DNA of 64,000 bases from Mycolicibacterium sphagni (GTDB lineage: Bacteria > Actinomycetota > Actinomycetes > Mycobacteriales > Mycobacteriaceae): the NCBI RefSeq assembly GCF_002250655.1, contig NZ_NOZR01000001.1, positions 62,001 through 126,000 on the forward strand, read 5' to 3'. Numbering within the stretch: position 1 is the first letter of the stretch; every line of letters starts with the position of its first letter. The notes below the pieces were generated by a model. The model was not told the DNA's origin, did not search any database, and saw only the letters and a list, made by a program, of their open reading frames with translations. Below, piece by piece: positions 54,752 to 63,432 of this stretch. A program made the position numbers and the translations under genes.

Positions 54752-57010
54752 TCAGACCGGCCTTATCTGACAAGGGATTCCGTTGAGAGCGTGCGTGTTG
54801 CTCGGGATGTCGATGACATCGGTGGGATTGAGAAGGTTGTTGTTGACGCCGGGATGGGCGTTGGCGATGTCGAGTTGCGTGCCCGACAAGCCGTGACCCC
54901 AGCCGTGCGGCAGGCTGACCACCCCGGGGGTGATCTCATCGGACACCTCGACCGGTACGGTGATCGCGCCTTCGGTGGTGCTGACTTCGGCTGCGGCCCC
55001 GGTGCTGACGCCGATGCGGGCGGCGTCGACGGGGTGGATCAGCAGCGTGCAGCGGTCGCGTCCCTTCATCAGGGTGGGCACGTTGTGCAGCCAGGAGTTG
55101 TTGGACCGCAAGTGACGTCGGCTGGTCATCACCAGCTCGGGTCTGGTGCGGTCCATCCGCGCGACGAGCCGCGGAATGTCGTCGGTGATGTGGTCGTGCA
55201 GCAACTCGACCTTGCCCGACGGCGTCGTCACCGTCTCGTCGAGGCGGCCGCCGGCCAGTTCTTCCAGTCGCAGGCCGTTGGGGTGGCGTTTGACCTCGGC
55301 CAGCGTGAGCCCGCCGGGACGCTCGCCGAAACGGTCACCCCACGGTCCGACGCGGATGCTCAGGTCGGCCAGTCGTTGCGGCCCGTTGCCCTCCAGCGCC
55401 GCCATCACGGTGGCCGCGTCGAGGCCGGTCAGCGGATTGTTGGGCAAGCCCGCGAAGGTGGCGATCGTGCCGGCGGTGTAGAGGTCGTCGAGTGCGGCAA
55501 CGTCGACGTCGGCGACGGGAGTGCCGAACAGCGCACCACCTAAGCGCAACAACAACTCCCACTCATGTGGGCGATGCGGATCGGGCTGCGGATCGAAGAC
55601 GGCCTCGGAGTGTTTGATACAAGAGGCCACGGCGTAGATCCAGTAGAGGTCGTCGATGTGGGCGTGTTCGAGGGGCGACAGTCCCGGAAAGATCACGTGC
55701 GCATGGCGGGTGGTTTCGTTGAGCCAGTTGTCGATCGAGATCATCGCGTCCAGGCTCTCCAGCGCGCGGGCCAATCGGCCGGCGCCGGGCACGGACACCG
55801 CCGGGTTGCCCGCCACCGTGATCAGCGCGCGGATCCTGCCGTCGCCGGGGGTGTCGATCTCCTCGGCGAGGCAGCCCACCGGAAACGAGCTCAACACCTC
55901 GGGCGCCTTGCGCACCCGGCTGTGGAACCGTCCGAACCGGTAGCCCGCACCGTCTTGGTCAGGCGGCTTGCCGAACATCGGCACCCAGACCGGGGGCTTG
56001 GCGAACACCGCACCACCGGTTCGGTCCAGCGCACCCAGGGCGGTGTTGAGCACGAACACCAGCCAGGTGGTCAGTGTGCCGAACTCCTGAGCGCAGCCAC
56101 CGATTCGGCTGTACACCACAGGATTTCGAGCGTGGGCTAGATCGTGGGCGAGGCGGCGAATGACGGGAGCCTCGATGCCGGTGGCTGCGGCCACCCGTTC
56201 CGGCGTGAACTGATCCGCCAGCGCGACCACCTCGTCGAGGCCCAGCACCCGGTCGCGGAGGTGATCGGGCTTGCGCACCCACCCGTTCTCCCCCAGCGTG
56301 CGCAGGATCGCGAACAGCAGCAGGGCGTCGGTGCCGGGCTGAATCGGCACCCACTCACTGGCACGCTCGGCGGTCGCGGTGCGCCGTGGGTCGACAACCA
56401 CCACAGCGCCCCGCGCCTTGACGTCCTTGAGCAGGCTCATGATGTCCGGCGCGGAGAGCATCGACCCTTGGGACGCAGCGGGATTGGCGCCCAGCACCAT
56501 GAGGTGATCGGCGCGGTACAGGTCAGGGATCGGCCCGTTCCACATTCCGCCGAAGAGCAGACAGCTCACCACGTTCAACGGCCACTGGTCGACGGTGCCG
56601 GGCGAGTAGTAGCCCTGCATGCCGCCGGCTTGGGCGAATCCCAATAACGCGCCGATATAGCTGGCCAGGTCGCTGTTGTGCGCGACAGGATTGCCGATGT
56701 ACACGGTCAGAGCGCGGATTCCATCGGAGTCGAGGACCGGCCGTAGCACCCGCTCGGCCTCGGCGTAGGCGTCGTCCCAGGACACCGCGACATGGTTGCC
56801 GTCGGGGCGCCGCACCATCGGTTGACGGAGCCGGTCGGGATCGTGGTGCAGTTGACCGATCGACACGCCCTTGGGGCAGATATGGCCGGCCGACCACACG
56901 TCGTCTTTGTTGGGCCGCACGCTGGACACGTGCCCGTCGGTGACGCCGATTCGCAGCCCGCACATCGCCTCGCACAGGGGGCAGGTCACCAGATGCTCGG
57001 TCGAACCCAT
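54752..57010 (-). CDS. molybdopterin oxidoreductase family protein
   Basis: The 752-residue product belongs to the DMSO reductase/formate dehydrogenase superfamily. It has an N-terminal [4Fe-4S] site C10-x2-C13-x3-C17-x27-C45, the molybdopterin regions LGANPAASQGSM and DPRRTATAERASEW, and a C-terminal beta-barrel (about 630-750; VMTSRRHLRSNNSW, LPHGWGHG). It has no signal peptide, so it is cytoplasmic. The molybdenum ligand is not clear in GTVDQWPLN, with no Cys or Sec at that place. It starts at ATG 57010 after the operator and is followed by tetR. Substrate unknown. Confidence 0.88.
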   Translation of the reverse strand: MGSTEHLVTCPLCEAMCGLRIGVTDGHVSSVRPNKDDVWSAGHICPKGVSIGQLHHDPDRLRQPMVRRPDGNHVAVSWDDAYAEAERVLRPVLDSDGIRALTVYIGNPVAHNSDLASYIGALLGFAQAGGMQGYYSPGTVDQWPLNVVSCLLFGGMWNGPIPDLYRADHLMVLGANPAASQGSMLSAPDIMSLLKDVKARGAVVVVDPRRTATAERASEWVPIQPGTDALLLFAILRTLGENGWVRKPDHLRDRVLGLDEVVALADQFTPERVAAATGIEAPVIRRLAHDLAHARNPVVYSRIGGCAQEFGTLTTWLVFVLNTALGALDRTGGAVFAKPPVWVPMFGKPPDQDGAGYRFGRFHSRVRKAPEVLSSFPVGCLAEEIDTPGDGRIRALITVAGNPAVSVPGAGRLARALESLDAMISIDNWLNETTRHAHVIFPGLSPLEHAHIDDLYWIYAVASCIKHSEAVFDPQPDPHRPHEWELLLRLGGALFGTPVADVDVAALDDLYTAGTIATFAGLPNNPLTGLDAATVMAALEGNGPQRLADLSIRVGPWGDRFGERPGGLTLAEVKRHPNGLRLEELAGGRLDETVTTPSGKVELLHDHITDDIPRLVARMDRTRPELVMTSRRHLRSNNSWLHNVPTLMKGRDRCTLLIHPVDAARIGVSTGAAAEVSTTEGAITVPVEVSDEITPGVVSLPHGWGHGLSGTQLDIANAHPGVNNNLLNPTDVIDIPSNTHALNGIPCQIRPV

Positions 57011-57042
57011 TGGAACCTCCGCACGAGCGCGCTACGTCACGC

Positions 57043-57067
57043 AATTTTGATAATGTCTATCAAAATT
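57043..57067. promoter_or_regulatory. near-ideal operator upstream of the molybdopterin oxidoreductase gene
   Basis: AATTTTGATA (57043-57052), ATGTC, TATCAAAATT (57058-57067): a perfect 10-bp inverted repeat with a 5-base spacer, AT-rich against a GC-rich background. It lies 33 bases before the start of the oxidoreductase-tetR pair. Confidence 0.8.
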
Positions 57068-57086
57068 ACGGCGCTGTCAAACGTCG

Positions 57087-58208
57087 TTACGAAGCCGACC
57101 AGCCGTCGGTAAAGCCTGTGAGCCCGCTGGGCTGGTGTGGGCCGATGGCGATCTGCTCGACCACCCCGACACCGCGACGGTCGCCCATGGTGGCCAGCAC
57201 CAGGTTCTGCAAGTGGATCGAGGCGAAGTCGGTGGGGTCGAAGTCGTCCAGGGCTATCGATTCACGGCCGGTCTCCAGCACCCCGTGATTGCTACCATGG
57301 CTCCAGTAGGGATGCCAGTAGCCGATGCCGCGCATGCGAAAGGTGAAGACCTTCTCGATCTCGATATGTGTCGCACCCTCGACGGGATCCTGAAAGGACA
57401 GCCGTGCGCGCCGCAGTTCGCGCCGCCCGGGCTCCCATTCGATGTCGTAGGCGATGTCATGGCATTCGCGCACGCCGGTCCGGCTCCACGGGGCGGTGTC
57501 AGCGGCCAACGGCGCGAGCACCTGGGCCGTCTCCAGCCAGCGGCGCCCGTCCTCGTGTTCGTGAAAGGCAAAGTGGGTGAAGCGATCTCCGAAATGCAGT
57601 GGCGCCCAAAGCCAAAACACCTGGAACGGCATCGGCTCGCGAAGCACCGGGACCTGGTCACCAACCGGTCGAATACCCCAGGAGCGGTCGCGGGTGCCGG
57701 AGACCTGCGTGGGGTGCACGGCCACTTCGTCGCCGTCGACGGCGATGGCGCCCTCCCACGTCCCCCACTGGGTGAGACGGGTGTGATCGGTGAGCAGCAC
57801 GCCCTCGACGGTGCGCCGCTGCTGACGGGGTTCCTCGATAGCGACTGTCGTGGCGCGAAACGTCAGGTCGCAGGTGATCCCATGGTCATTCGGCTCGACG
57901 ACGAAGCGGATCACGCGCATCGGTTCGATGACCTCGATCCGGATGGGACCGATTGCGGTGGAACGATCCTGGGGCATGGCCCCGGAGGCGAAGACCGAGT
58001 GTTCGATGCCGTCCTTGACGATGCTGAACGCGGCGTCGATGCCACCGCGGACCGGATAGTGGCCCATCGACGCCCCGAAGTAGAAGTCGCCGTCTCGCTG
58101 ATGACCGTTGAACCAGTACCGGTCATAGTGATTGGGATCGGCACTGGCCGGCGTCGCGATGGGATCCGCGGACGCGTGGATCGGATAGTCGTCGAACGGG
58201 GTGAGCAT
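57087..58208 (-). CDS. conserved protein of unknown function (possible lipocalin/CrtC-like fold)
   Basis: The 373-residue product begins MLTPFDDYPIHASADPIATP and has NHYDRYWFNGHQRDGDFYFGASMGHYP. Many beta-strand-like stretches and conserved Trp/His follow (TRDRSWGIRPVGDQ; FWLWAPLHFGDRFTHFAFHEHEDG). The two-lobed beta pattern recalls AttH/CrtC-type hydratases. I do not recognise a named function. It follows the kinase-like gene by 18 bases on the same strand, and the molybdopterin operon starts after a 76-base gap. Confidence 0.6.
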   Translation of the reverse strand: MLTPFDDYPIHASADPIATPASADPNHYDRYWFNGHQRDGDFYFGASMGHYPVRGGIDAAFSIVKDGIEHSVFASGAMPQDRSTAIGPIRIEVIEPMRVIRFVVEPNDHGITCDLTFRATTVAIEEPRQQRRTVEGVLLTDHTRLTQWGTWEGAIAVDGDEVAVHPTQVSGTRDRSWGIRPVGDQVPVLREPMPFQVFWLWAPLHFGDRFTHFAFHEHEDGRRWLETAQVLAPLAADTAPWSRTGVRECHDIAYDIEWEPGRRELRRARLSFQDPVEGATHIEIEKVFTFRMRGIGYWHPYWSHGSNHGVLETGRESIALDDFDPTDFASIHLQNLVLATMGDRRGVGVVEQIAIGPHQPSGLTGFTDGWSAS

Positions 58209-58226
58209 GGTCCTCCAAAGGGCTTG

Positions 58227-59300
58227 TCAGGATCCCAGCAGTGCGAAGGCGTCGAGATCGGTGATGGCCGCAGCAGCCCGATCTGCCATCACGGTGAACA
58301 TCCGGTCACCGCGCTCGGTGGCTTGCGAAACGAACGCACCCAGTACCGTGATGAACACACCCTGGAATAACGCGTACCGATAGTCTTCCCAACAGGTTTC
58401 GGCGTCGTACCCGGTGACACCGAGCTCCAGGAGCCGTTGGTGGTAGGCCGCGACGATGTCGCGTTCGGCCGCGCGGCGGTCGGTGACCGACAGGCCGCAC
58501 GCGACGAGCAAGGTGACGTCGCGCAGCGGGGATCCCGACGACATCACCTGCCAGTCCACGGCGATGACCGGTTCGGGCGCACCGGGTGGGGCGAAGAGCA
58601 GATTGTCCAGCCGGTAGTCGCCGTGCAGCAGTGCGAACGGCGTCCGCCGGCCGGTGGCCCATTGCGCGAAACGGTCGGAGAACTGCTGCAGCACCTGCGC
58701 TGTGCTCGGCTGCACCGGCTTCTGCTCGAGGAACTGTGCGGTGGCGTTGGCCAGCAGTTCACCGGTGAATTCCGGCATGGCCGTCAGGTCGGGAATGAGC
58801 CATTCGAGGGTGCGGATGGATTCGTCGTTCCAGGTCGGCGCGTGCAGTCCCGCGACGTTGACCGCGGCCGCCAGGGCCTGCTCGGTGGAACAACCCGCGA
58901 TCTGATCCCCCGCCTCGGCGGGCGCCAGGTCTTCCAGCAAGAGAGTGAAGGCGTTGGCCGCGGGATCGGCGGCGACGTAGTGGCAGCGCGGCAGCCGCGC
59001 GCTGACGCGGTGGGCGAATTCACTGTAAAAGCCAGTCTCGCAGCGATATCCGAGGGTGCCGGCCGCCCGGCTGTCGGCCTCGGACGCGGGCAGTTTGGCG
59101 ATCAGGGTGGCCGGTCCGTCACCGTGGGCATATTCGATTTGCAGCCGGAAGCACGAGCCCATCTGGCCGGTGCCGACCCGCTCCGCGGACACCGCACCCA
59201 CCGCGACATCGAGCCCTGATGATGTCAACGCCGCTGTCAGCCAACGGGAGTCGATGTCGTCGACGGTGTCCACGACCGCTTGGCCAGTCAGCTCGCCCAC
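58227..59300 (-). CDS. phosphotransferase family protein (aminoglycoside/ecdysteroid-kinase-like)
   Basis: The 357-residue product has the APH/ChoK fold: nucleotide lobe (GQMGSCFRLQIEY, TLIAKLPASEADSR), Brenner motif LLHGDYRLDNLLF (catalytic Asp and Asn), and IAVDWQVMSSGSPLRDV. The family phosphorylates small hydroxylated molecules, including ecdysteroids, antibiotics and fatty-alcohol-like xenobiotics; mycobacteria have many. I chose GTG 59300 with AGGAAACAGC upstream over a longer frame. With the next gene it likely forms a short operon behind the TTTGCA palindrome. Confidence 0.85.
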   Translation of the reverse strand: MGELTGQAVVDTVDDIDSRWLTAALTSSGLDVAVGAVSAERVGTGQMGSCFRLQIEYAHGDGPATLIAKLPASEADSRAAGTLGYRCETGFYSEFAHRVSARLPRCHYVAADPAANAFTLLLEDLAPAEAGDQIAGCSTEQALAAAVNVAGLHAPTWNDESIRTLEWLIPDLTAMPEFTGELLANATAQFLEQKPVQPSTAQVLQQFSDRFAQWATGRRTPFALLHGDYRLDNLLFAPPGAPEPVIAVDWQVMSSGSPLRDVTLLVACGLSVTDRRAAERDIVAAYHQRLLELGVTGYDAETCWEDYRYALFQGVFITVLGAFVSQATERGDRMFTVMADRAAAAITDLDAFALLGS

Positions 59301-59433
59301 GCTGTTTCCTTCCTTCACTTCATCATTCGTTGCACCCTGCCTAAAGCCGTTGGCGAGGCTGGCGATTCGGGAAACCTGCGGCCCAGCTGCGGCCGAAGTC
59401 ACGCTAGTGCAGAGCTCACGGCACCAGCAATGA

Positions 59434-59448
59434 TTTGCATAGTGCAAA
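59434..59448. promoter_or_regulatory. IclR-type operator candidate before the phosphotransferase gene
   Basis: TTTGCA (59434-59439), TAG, TGCAAA (59443-59448): hmm, perfect 6-bp arms with a 3-base spacer, in the 157-base gap between the IclR gene and the phosphotransferase gene. The arm sequence and proximity make IclR (59458-60354) a candidate binder. Confidence 0.55.
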
Positions 59449-59457
59449 CTGTGCAGG

Positions 59458-60354
59458 TCAGGCGTCGGGCGGATGGCCGCCCAGGCGGGCCGTCACGGCC
59501 GCCGCCGCGGCGCGAACCCGTCCGCCCAGTTCCATCAGCGCGGCGCCGGCGATCGGCGTCGGCGGTTCGATGACCGCGACCGCAGCCACCGCCGCACCCG
59601 ACGCGTCGAAGCACGCCGAGCTGATGCCGAGCGGCTCGTAGACCGCGCCCTTGTCGATGTCGCCGAGGAGCTGCGCCGAGGACAGGGTGTGGTCCTGGTT
59701 GCCGGCCATCCGCTGGGCGCGGCGGGAACCGTAGAACTCACCGATGGTGTCGCTGGCCATCGAGCGCAGTTCGGTGATCGGTACCGGCAGCATCTCGACT
59801 GCGAAACCCCGCCCCCGCACCACGCCCAGCGTGTGGTGGCACTGCCCCGGGTCGGCGGCATACACGGGGTCCCGGCGCAGCCAGACGTCGACCGCGTGCG
59901 GGCCCGCCCACGCGATCAGGACCGCTCCGAGCGGCGGCCGGAATTCCAGACGGTCGCCGGGGTGTACCGGCAGGTCGGGGCGCGCGTCCTGCGGCGAGCG
60001 CTCGACGTGTGCGATGACGAGGTCGGCCGACGACGGCGTCACGAGGCACACCATGCAGCCGAGGTCGGCGCTGAGTGCGGCGATCGCCGGTTGCGCTACT
60101 TCAGCCAGCTGCTGCGCCACGGCTGCGGCCTCGCCGACCGCCACCAGGCGGGGTCCAAGGCGGTAGGCCTTGGTGCGCTGTTCCTTGACCAGCCAGCCGA
60201 CCCGGGTCAGTTCCGTCAGCATCGGGTAACAGGTCGCCTTGTCGATACCGAGTTGGCGGGCGATATCGGTCAGCTGATGGGTGTCCTGGGGTGCGGCGGC
60301 CAGATACTCGACGATCTCCACCAGTCGTTCGGTCTGCGGCGATCGTCGCGCCAT
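59458..60354 (-). CDS. IclR family transcriptional regulator
   Basis: The 298-residue product has an N-terminal winged helix-turn-helix (ERLVEIVEYLAAAPQDTHQLTDIARQLGI, then DKATCYPMLTELTRVGWLV; about 10-70) and a C-terminal GAF-like effector domain (about 85-290). I use ATG 60354 because AAGGA is 8 bases upstream; an ATG at 60363 lies too close. It is upstream of the phosphotransferase operon on the same strand and probably controls it. Confidence 0.9.
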   Translation of the reverse strand: MARRSPQTERLVEIVEYLAAAPQDTHQLTDIARQLGIDKATCYPMLTELTRVGWLVKEQRTKAYRLGPRLVAVGEAAAVAQQLAEVAQPAIAALSADLGCMVCLVTPSSADLVIAHVERSPQDARPDLPVHPGDRLEFRPPLGAVLIAWAGPHAVDVWLRRDPVYAADPGQCHHTLGVVRGRGFAVEMLPVPITELRSMASDTIGEFYGSRRAQRMAGNQDHTLSSAQLLGDIDKGAVYEPLGISSACFDASGAAVAAVAVIEPPTPIAGAALMELGGRVRAAAAAVTARLGGHPPDA

Positions 60355-60442
60355 GACCACCATCCTTCTGGCGATGTCCGCCAGACTGATTCACTGACGC
60401 TGCGCGCGCGGGCAGATCAGTGCGATTCTGCCGTTTTGGTGG

Positions 60443-60514
60443 TGGTCCCGGCTGGTATCGAACCAGCGACCTTCCGCGTGTGAGGCGGACGCTCTCCCAC
60501 TGAGCTACGAGACC
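60443..60514 (-). tRNA. tRNA-Val (anticodon CAC)
   Basis: Minus-strand cloverleaf: acceptor GGTCTCG/CGGGACC, D arm GCTC/GAGC, anticodon stem TCCGC/GCGGA with loop CTCACAC (anticodon CAC), T arm GCTGG-TTCGATA-CCAGC. CCA is encoded (60442-60440). Decodes GTG. Confidence 0.95.
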
Positions 60515-60688
60515 CGGGGTGGCGGGCACACCTGAAAGGTGGCGACTCGCCGACCAGGAACACTAGCACGACAAGACCATCCGGCCGGAATGTGCTCGTC
60601 GGAGGGCTCGGCCCACGGGATTTGTGTGGCTTCGGCTGCGTGGACTATTGTCGTCCTTCGCAGCGGGCGACGATCTCGTCCGAGGCGC

Positions 60689-60761
60689 GCGGACGTAGCG
60701 CAGTTGGTAGCGCATCACCTTGCCAAGGTGAGGGTCGCGGGTTCGAATCCCGTCGTCCGCT
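60689..60761 (+). tRNA. tRNA-Gly (anticodon GCC)
   Basis: Acceptor GCGGACG/CGTCCGC, anticodon stem TCACC/GGTGA with loop TTGCCAA (anticodon GCC), T arm CGGG-TTCGAAT-CCCG. No encoded CCA. It starts the tRNA cluster Gly-Cys-Val. Confidence 0.96.
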
Positions 60762-60789
60762 CGAAGGTCTTAGTGGCATCAGACCCAAC

Positions 60790-60860
60790 GGTGGAGTGGC
60801 CGAGTGGTGAGGCAACGGCCTGCAAAGCCGTGCACACGGGTTCGATTCCCGTCTCCACCT
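60790..60860 (+). tRNA. tRNA-Cys (anticodon GCA)
   Basis: Acceptor GGTGGAG/CTCCACC, anticodon stem ACGGC/GCCGT with loop CTGCAAA (anticodon GCA), T arm ACGGG-TTCGATT-CCCGT. CCA is encoded at 60861-60863. It lies 28 bases after tRNA-Gly. Confidence 0.96.
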
Positions 60861-60874
60861 CCAAGATTTACCCC

Positions 60875-60946
60875 GCGCGATTAGCTCAGCGGGAGAGCGC
60901 TTCCCTGACACGGAAGAGGTCACTGGTTCAATCCCAGTATCGCGCA
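60875..60946 (+). tRNA. tRNA-Val (anticodon GAC), likely island integration site
   Basis: Acceptor GCGCGAT/ATCGCGC, anticodon stem CTTCC/GGAAG with loop CTGACAC (anticodon GAC), T arm ACTGG-TTCAATC-CCAGT. CCA is encoded at 60947-60949. The sequence changes in composition and gene content right after it, so the 3' end of this tRNA is a plausible attachment core. Confidence 0.96.
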
Positions 60947-61008
60947 CCAGAGTTTATGCACTTAGATAGCGGTAGTTAGAACATCTCGTTAGACCGCGTG
61001 CGACATTC

Positions 61009-61113
61009 ATGCGACTAGCTGTCCGGTTACCCTTGGCCGTGTTGGTCGTCATCTGTTTCGCGCTGGCCGTGAACCTCATCTTGAACGCGCTGCCCCCGTC
61101 GTGGGGCCACTGA
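61009..61113 (+). CDS. possible 34-residue membrane peptide
   Basis: The short frame begins MRLAVRLPLAVLVVICFALA, a single hydrophobic helix with a basic start, and ends PPSWGH. It lies 63 bases after tRNA-Val at the island edge. There is no good ribosome site, so support is only the signal-like sequence. Confidence 0.3.
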   Translation: MRLAVRLPLAVLVVICFALAVNLILNALPPSWGH

Positions 61114-61212
61114 CCGCCGCACCGACCACGGGCCAGACCCTCACCGCCGAGGGATAACCTCGTATGCCCCCGCGTCGAACCCGTGTCACCACTGCGGCGA
61201 ACAATGATTCGC

Positions 61213-61461
61213 ATGAGCGATGACTACAAAATGCGTATTGAAGACCAGGGGGCGTTCCGGTGGCTCCGCCGCTGTTGGGAAGAACTATCCACCGCAGCCT
61301 TCGCGACCAGCGAAGCGTGGGGACCTGACGAGCCAGTGAAGCTCAGTCAGGCCGACTGCCAAGATTTACTCGACGCGATGCACGGGGTGCAGATGGCGTG
61401 GATGCACTGGCGCCGGTTCGTCCCCGAGGGCACGAACCCTCCCCCGTCGATTGATATGTAG
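61213..61461 (+). CDS. small acidic hypothetical protein of the island
   Basis: The 82-residue product (starting MSDDYKMRIEDQGAFRWLRR) is helical and rich in Trp and acidic residues (CWEELSTAAFATSEAWG; DLLDAMHGVQMAWMHWRRF). I recognise no family. The start may also be ATG 61204. A good intrinsic terminator follows 24 bases after the stop, which favours a real gene. It is the first gene-like frame of some length after tRNA-Val(GAC). Confidence 0.5.
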   Translation: MSDDYKMRIEDQGAFRWLRRCWEELSTAAFATSEAWGPDEPVKLSQADCQDLLDAMHGVQMAWMHWRRFVPEGTNPPPSIDM

Positions 61462-61774
61462 CCAACCCGGCCCTGTCGAAAGCCAAGGAGAGCGAGCGGG
61501 TACGCCGTTCTCCTTTTCGTGGGGGAATTGACGCGGGGGGAAATATGGCTGAGTAGGTCGCGACTTCCTTGAGGGTCTAAAGATTTAACCCGCCCCCCTA
61601 CCCCAAATGGAATATACGAACGGAAGCTCCGCCAGCAACGGAAAGTATTGCAGGAGAATGGAAATCGCAGCATAACCGTGGATTAGCCAGTAACATAAGG
61701 CAATTCGAGCGACTTACTCGAGCAAACGCTAAGCGACTGGATGCTTTGCCAGATAGAAGTCGAGGAACCTAGAC
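61462..61774. other. gene-free stretch inside the island
   Basis: Apart from the terminator at 61485-61517, these 313 bases hold no convincing coding frame. The sequence is AT-richer than the core, with a GAGGA ribosome-like site at its end for the next gene (61761-61765). Confidence 0.5.
61485..61517 (+). terminator. intrinsic terminator after the 82-residue gene
   Basis: AAGGAGAGCG (61485-61494) pairs with CGTTCTCCTT (61506-61515), one G-T pair, loop 11 bases, followed by TT at 61516-61517. This is the only hairpin in the window with a clear T tail. Confidence 0.65.
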
Positions 61775-62580
61775 GTGGCCAAGTTTGAATTTGACATCGC
61801 TCGCGGATTCGCAGACGGCATCGCGCCGATCCCGTGGGAACACGCCATTAAGCGCGTCGTCTCGTTCTGCTGCTCCCGTCGCAGCGGATGGCAGTCATAC
61901 GACCTAGCCGGCGCCGAAGCTAGAGAAGCCGGCCACTTCGACATGGTTGCACCGTGGTCGCTTCTCTGGGCGGATGCGCTCGCAGGCCGTCTATCTGTGG
62001 GCAACCTTGACGCGTTCTCCCTTGCGCGGCGAACGGCGTTCGCGCAGCGGATCTCCGCATCCCCACAGGGAAGGATCTCGCGGACTTCGATGAGTCCGAG
62101 CGGAAGGCCGTTCACAACTTGTGCTCGTTCGGTTACCCCGGCGTATGGGTGCCGAAATCGACAAAGGTCTCATCTCTCTATCGTCCCCGCGCGGTGCCTG
62201 TCCTCGACGGCTATGTCGCGATGGCCTTTGGGTTCAGCCGCAGAGGCTTCTCGGAGGGAAAGGTTTCTCGCCGCGAGCGCATACAGCGGGTAGTCGATGC
62301 CCTCGCCACTTACCTGAATCAGCACCGGGAACACATGACGCAACTGCGCGAATCCCTGCGGGGTTCCGTGGCAGATATCGACGTCGCCTCGGATCTTCGT
62401 CTACTCGACATCGTGCTTTGGTGCTCTCAAGATGACAAGGACGAGCGTGCCGGGAAGAGGCGGAACGCTTGGCTGGACGCTGCCGAACGCGCCTATGAAC
62501 CGGACCCGCTCACATGCATTGCGGTGACCGCCGGCGTGCCTCCCGAACTAACCATGGAGGTTCTCGACAGTTGGCCATAG
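61775..62580 (+). pseudogene. frameshifted gene, DUF6308-like protein
   Basis: Two frames together make one protein. The first (GTG 61775, with GAGGA upstream) reads AKFEFDIARGFADGIAP, RSGWQSYDLAG and GHFDMVAPWSLLWADALAGR. The second, shifted by one base, gives DLADFDESERKAVHNLCSFG, PKSTKVSSLYRPRAVPVLD and continues to a stop at 62580. The second frame has a stop at 62008-62010, so the shift lies between about 62011 and 62118, consistent with a one-base deletion. The KxSSLYRPRAVPVLD pattern recalls DUF6308. It could be a sequencing error or true decay. Confidence 0.6.
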
Positions 62581-62915
62581 CCCTCACCCCGTCTATAGAC
62601 CACAAGTGCATGTTTCGGCGAGTTGTGGATGAAGGCTAATTTCACCTGCCTGTCGCCTTGACCCTGCGATGGTGAAGGCGTCGGCTCTCCGCAGGCGTTA
62701 AACGATGCAACATGGCGCTTTAGAAGAAGCTGGAGGCCGTCACGTAGCCACGGCCAGCGAAAGCGTGCTCGACCGATTCGATAATCGCGCAGGGGCCAAC
62801 TGCGGCAATGGGCGCTACATCTCCGCCATCCTGAATGTTATGGCCTGTGGCCGCCGACAACACCGGTATCACAGAACGGGCAGGTGGTAGGTAAGGCAGC
62901 AGGTGAATCCTATTG
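62581..62915. other. gene-free stretch between the frameshifted gene and the minus-strand operon
   Basis: 335 bases with no supported gene. A perfect 10-bp palindrome GTCTATAGAC (62591-62600) and a weak CCACAA/TTGTGG hairpin (62600-62605/62623-62628) lie near its start. A 61-residue plus-strand frame at 62705-62890 has no recognisable features. Confidence 0.45.
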
Positions 62916-63428
62916 TTAAATGGTCACGCCAATAGCAATAACACAAATCAAGTTCATGATGATCGAAAATACCGTCACGAGAGAATACGGACTACGCCCT
63001 TTGCGCTCCGCATAAGTGGCTGGTGGGGTTTTGAATACCCAAAGCAGGAGCCCACACGTTACTATGAATGCAATGGCAGTCACTGCGATAGCCACGACTA
63101 CGTTTAGATCGGCGGATAAAGCCAATAAGCCGGTAATGATAGGGAGTATTCCAGCTGGAATAATCTGAACGAAATCGGAAACGTACTCAACATAATCAGG
63201 CATCTGCGCGGGATGAGTATTGGGGTAGTACGCGGCATCCGTCGGAACTCCGGCCTTCTGGGCATCTCGGTTAATGTGGCCAAGGAGAGCGCTGTTGGCA
63301 GCGTCAGTAATTAAGGGACTTAGCAGTAATAGGACGATTGCAAAAACTACGGGAAGTAACGGGCTATATCGTTCACTCCATGTTGGCGCGGGAATTGGCG
63401 GCCCATCCGCGAGGAACTGAAGCAGCAT
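62916..63428 (-). CDS. four-helix membrane protein of the island operon
   Basis: The 170-residue product has transmembrane helices near residues 22-42, 86-104, 109-131 and 150-170. A polar loop (about 45-80) contains Tyr and Pro (DAAYYPNTHPAQMPDYVEYVSDF). I recognise no family. It starts 4 bases after the stop of the preceding gene, so it is translationally coupled. Low-GC codon use (many A/T third positions) contrasts with the core genes and points to recent transfer. Confidence 0.65.
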   Translation of the reverse strand: MLLQFLADGPPIPAPTWSERYSPLLPVVFAIVLLLLSPLITDAANSALLGHINRDAQKAGVPTDAAYYPNTHPAQMPDYVEYVSDFVQIIPAGILPIITGLLALSADLNVVVAIAVTAIAFIVTCGLLLWVFKTPPATYAERKGRSPYSLVTVFSIIMNLICVIAIGVTI

Positions 63429-63432
63429 CCTA

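Noticed and set aside
60954..61214. 86-residue minus-strand frame just after tRNA-Val
   Set aside because: Arg/Gly-rich product with no domain and no ribosome site, competing with the plus-strand frames.
62913..63107. 64-residue plus-strand frame
   Set aside because: It is antisense to the four-helix membrane protein gene, which has better support.
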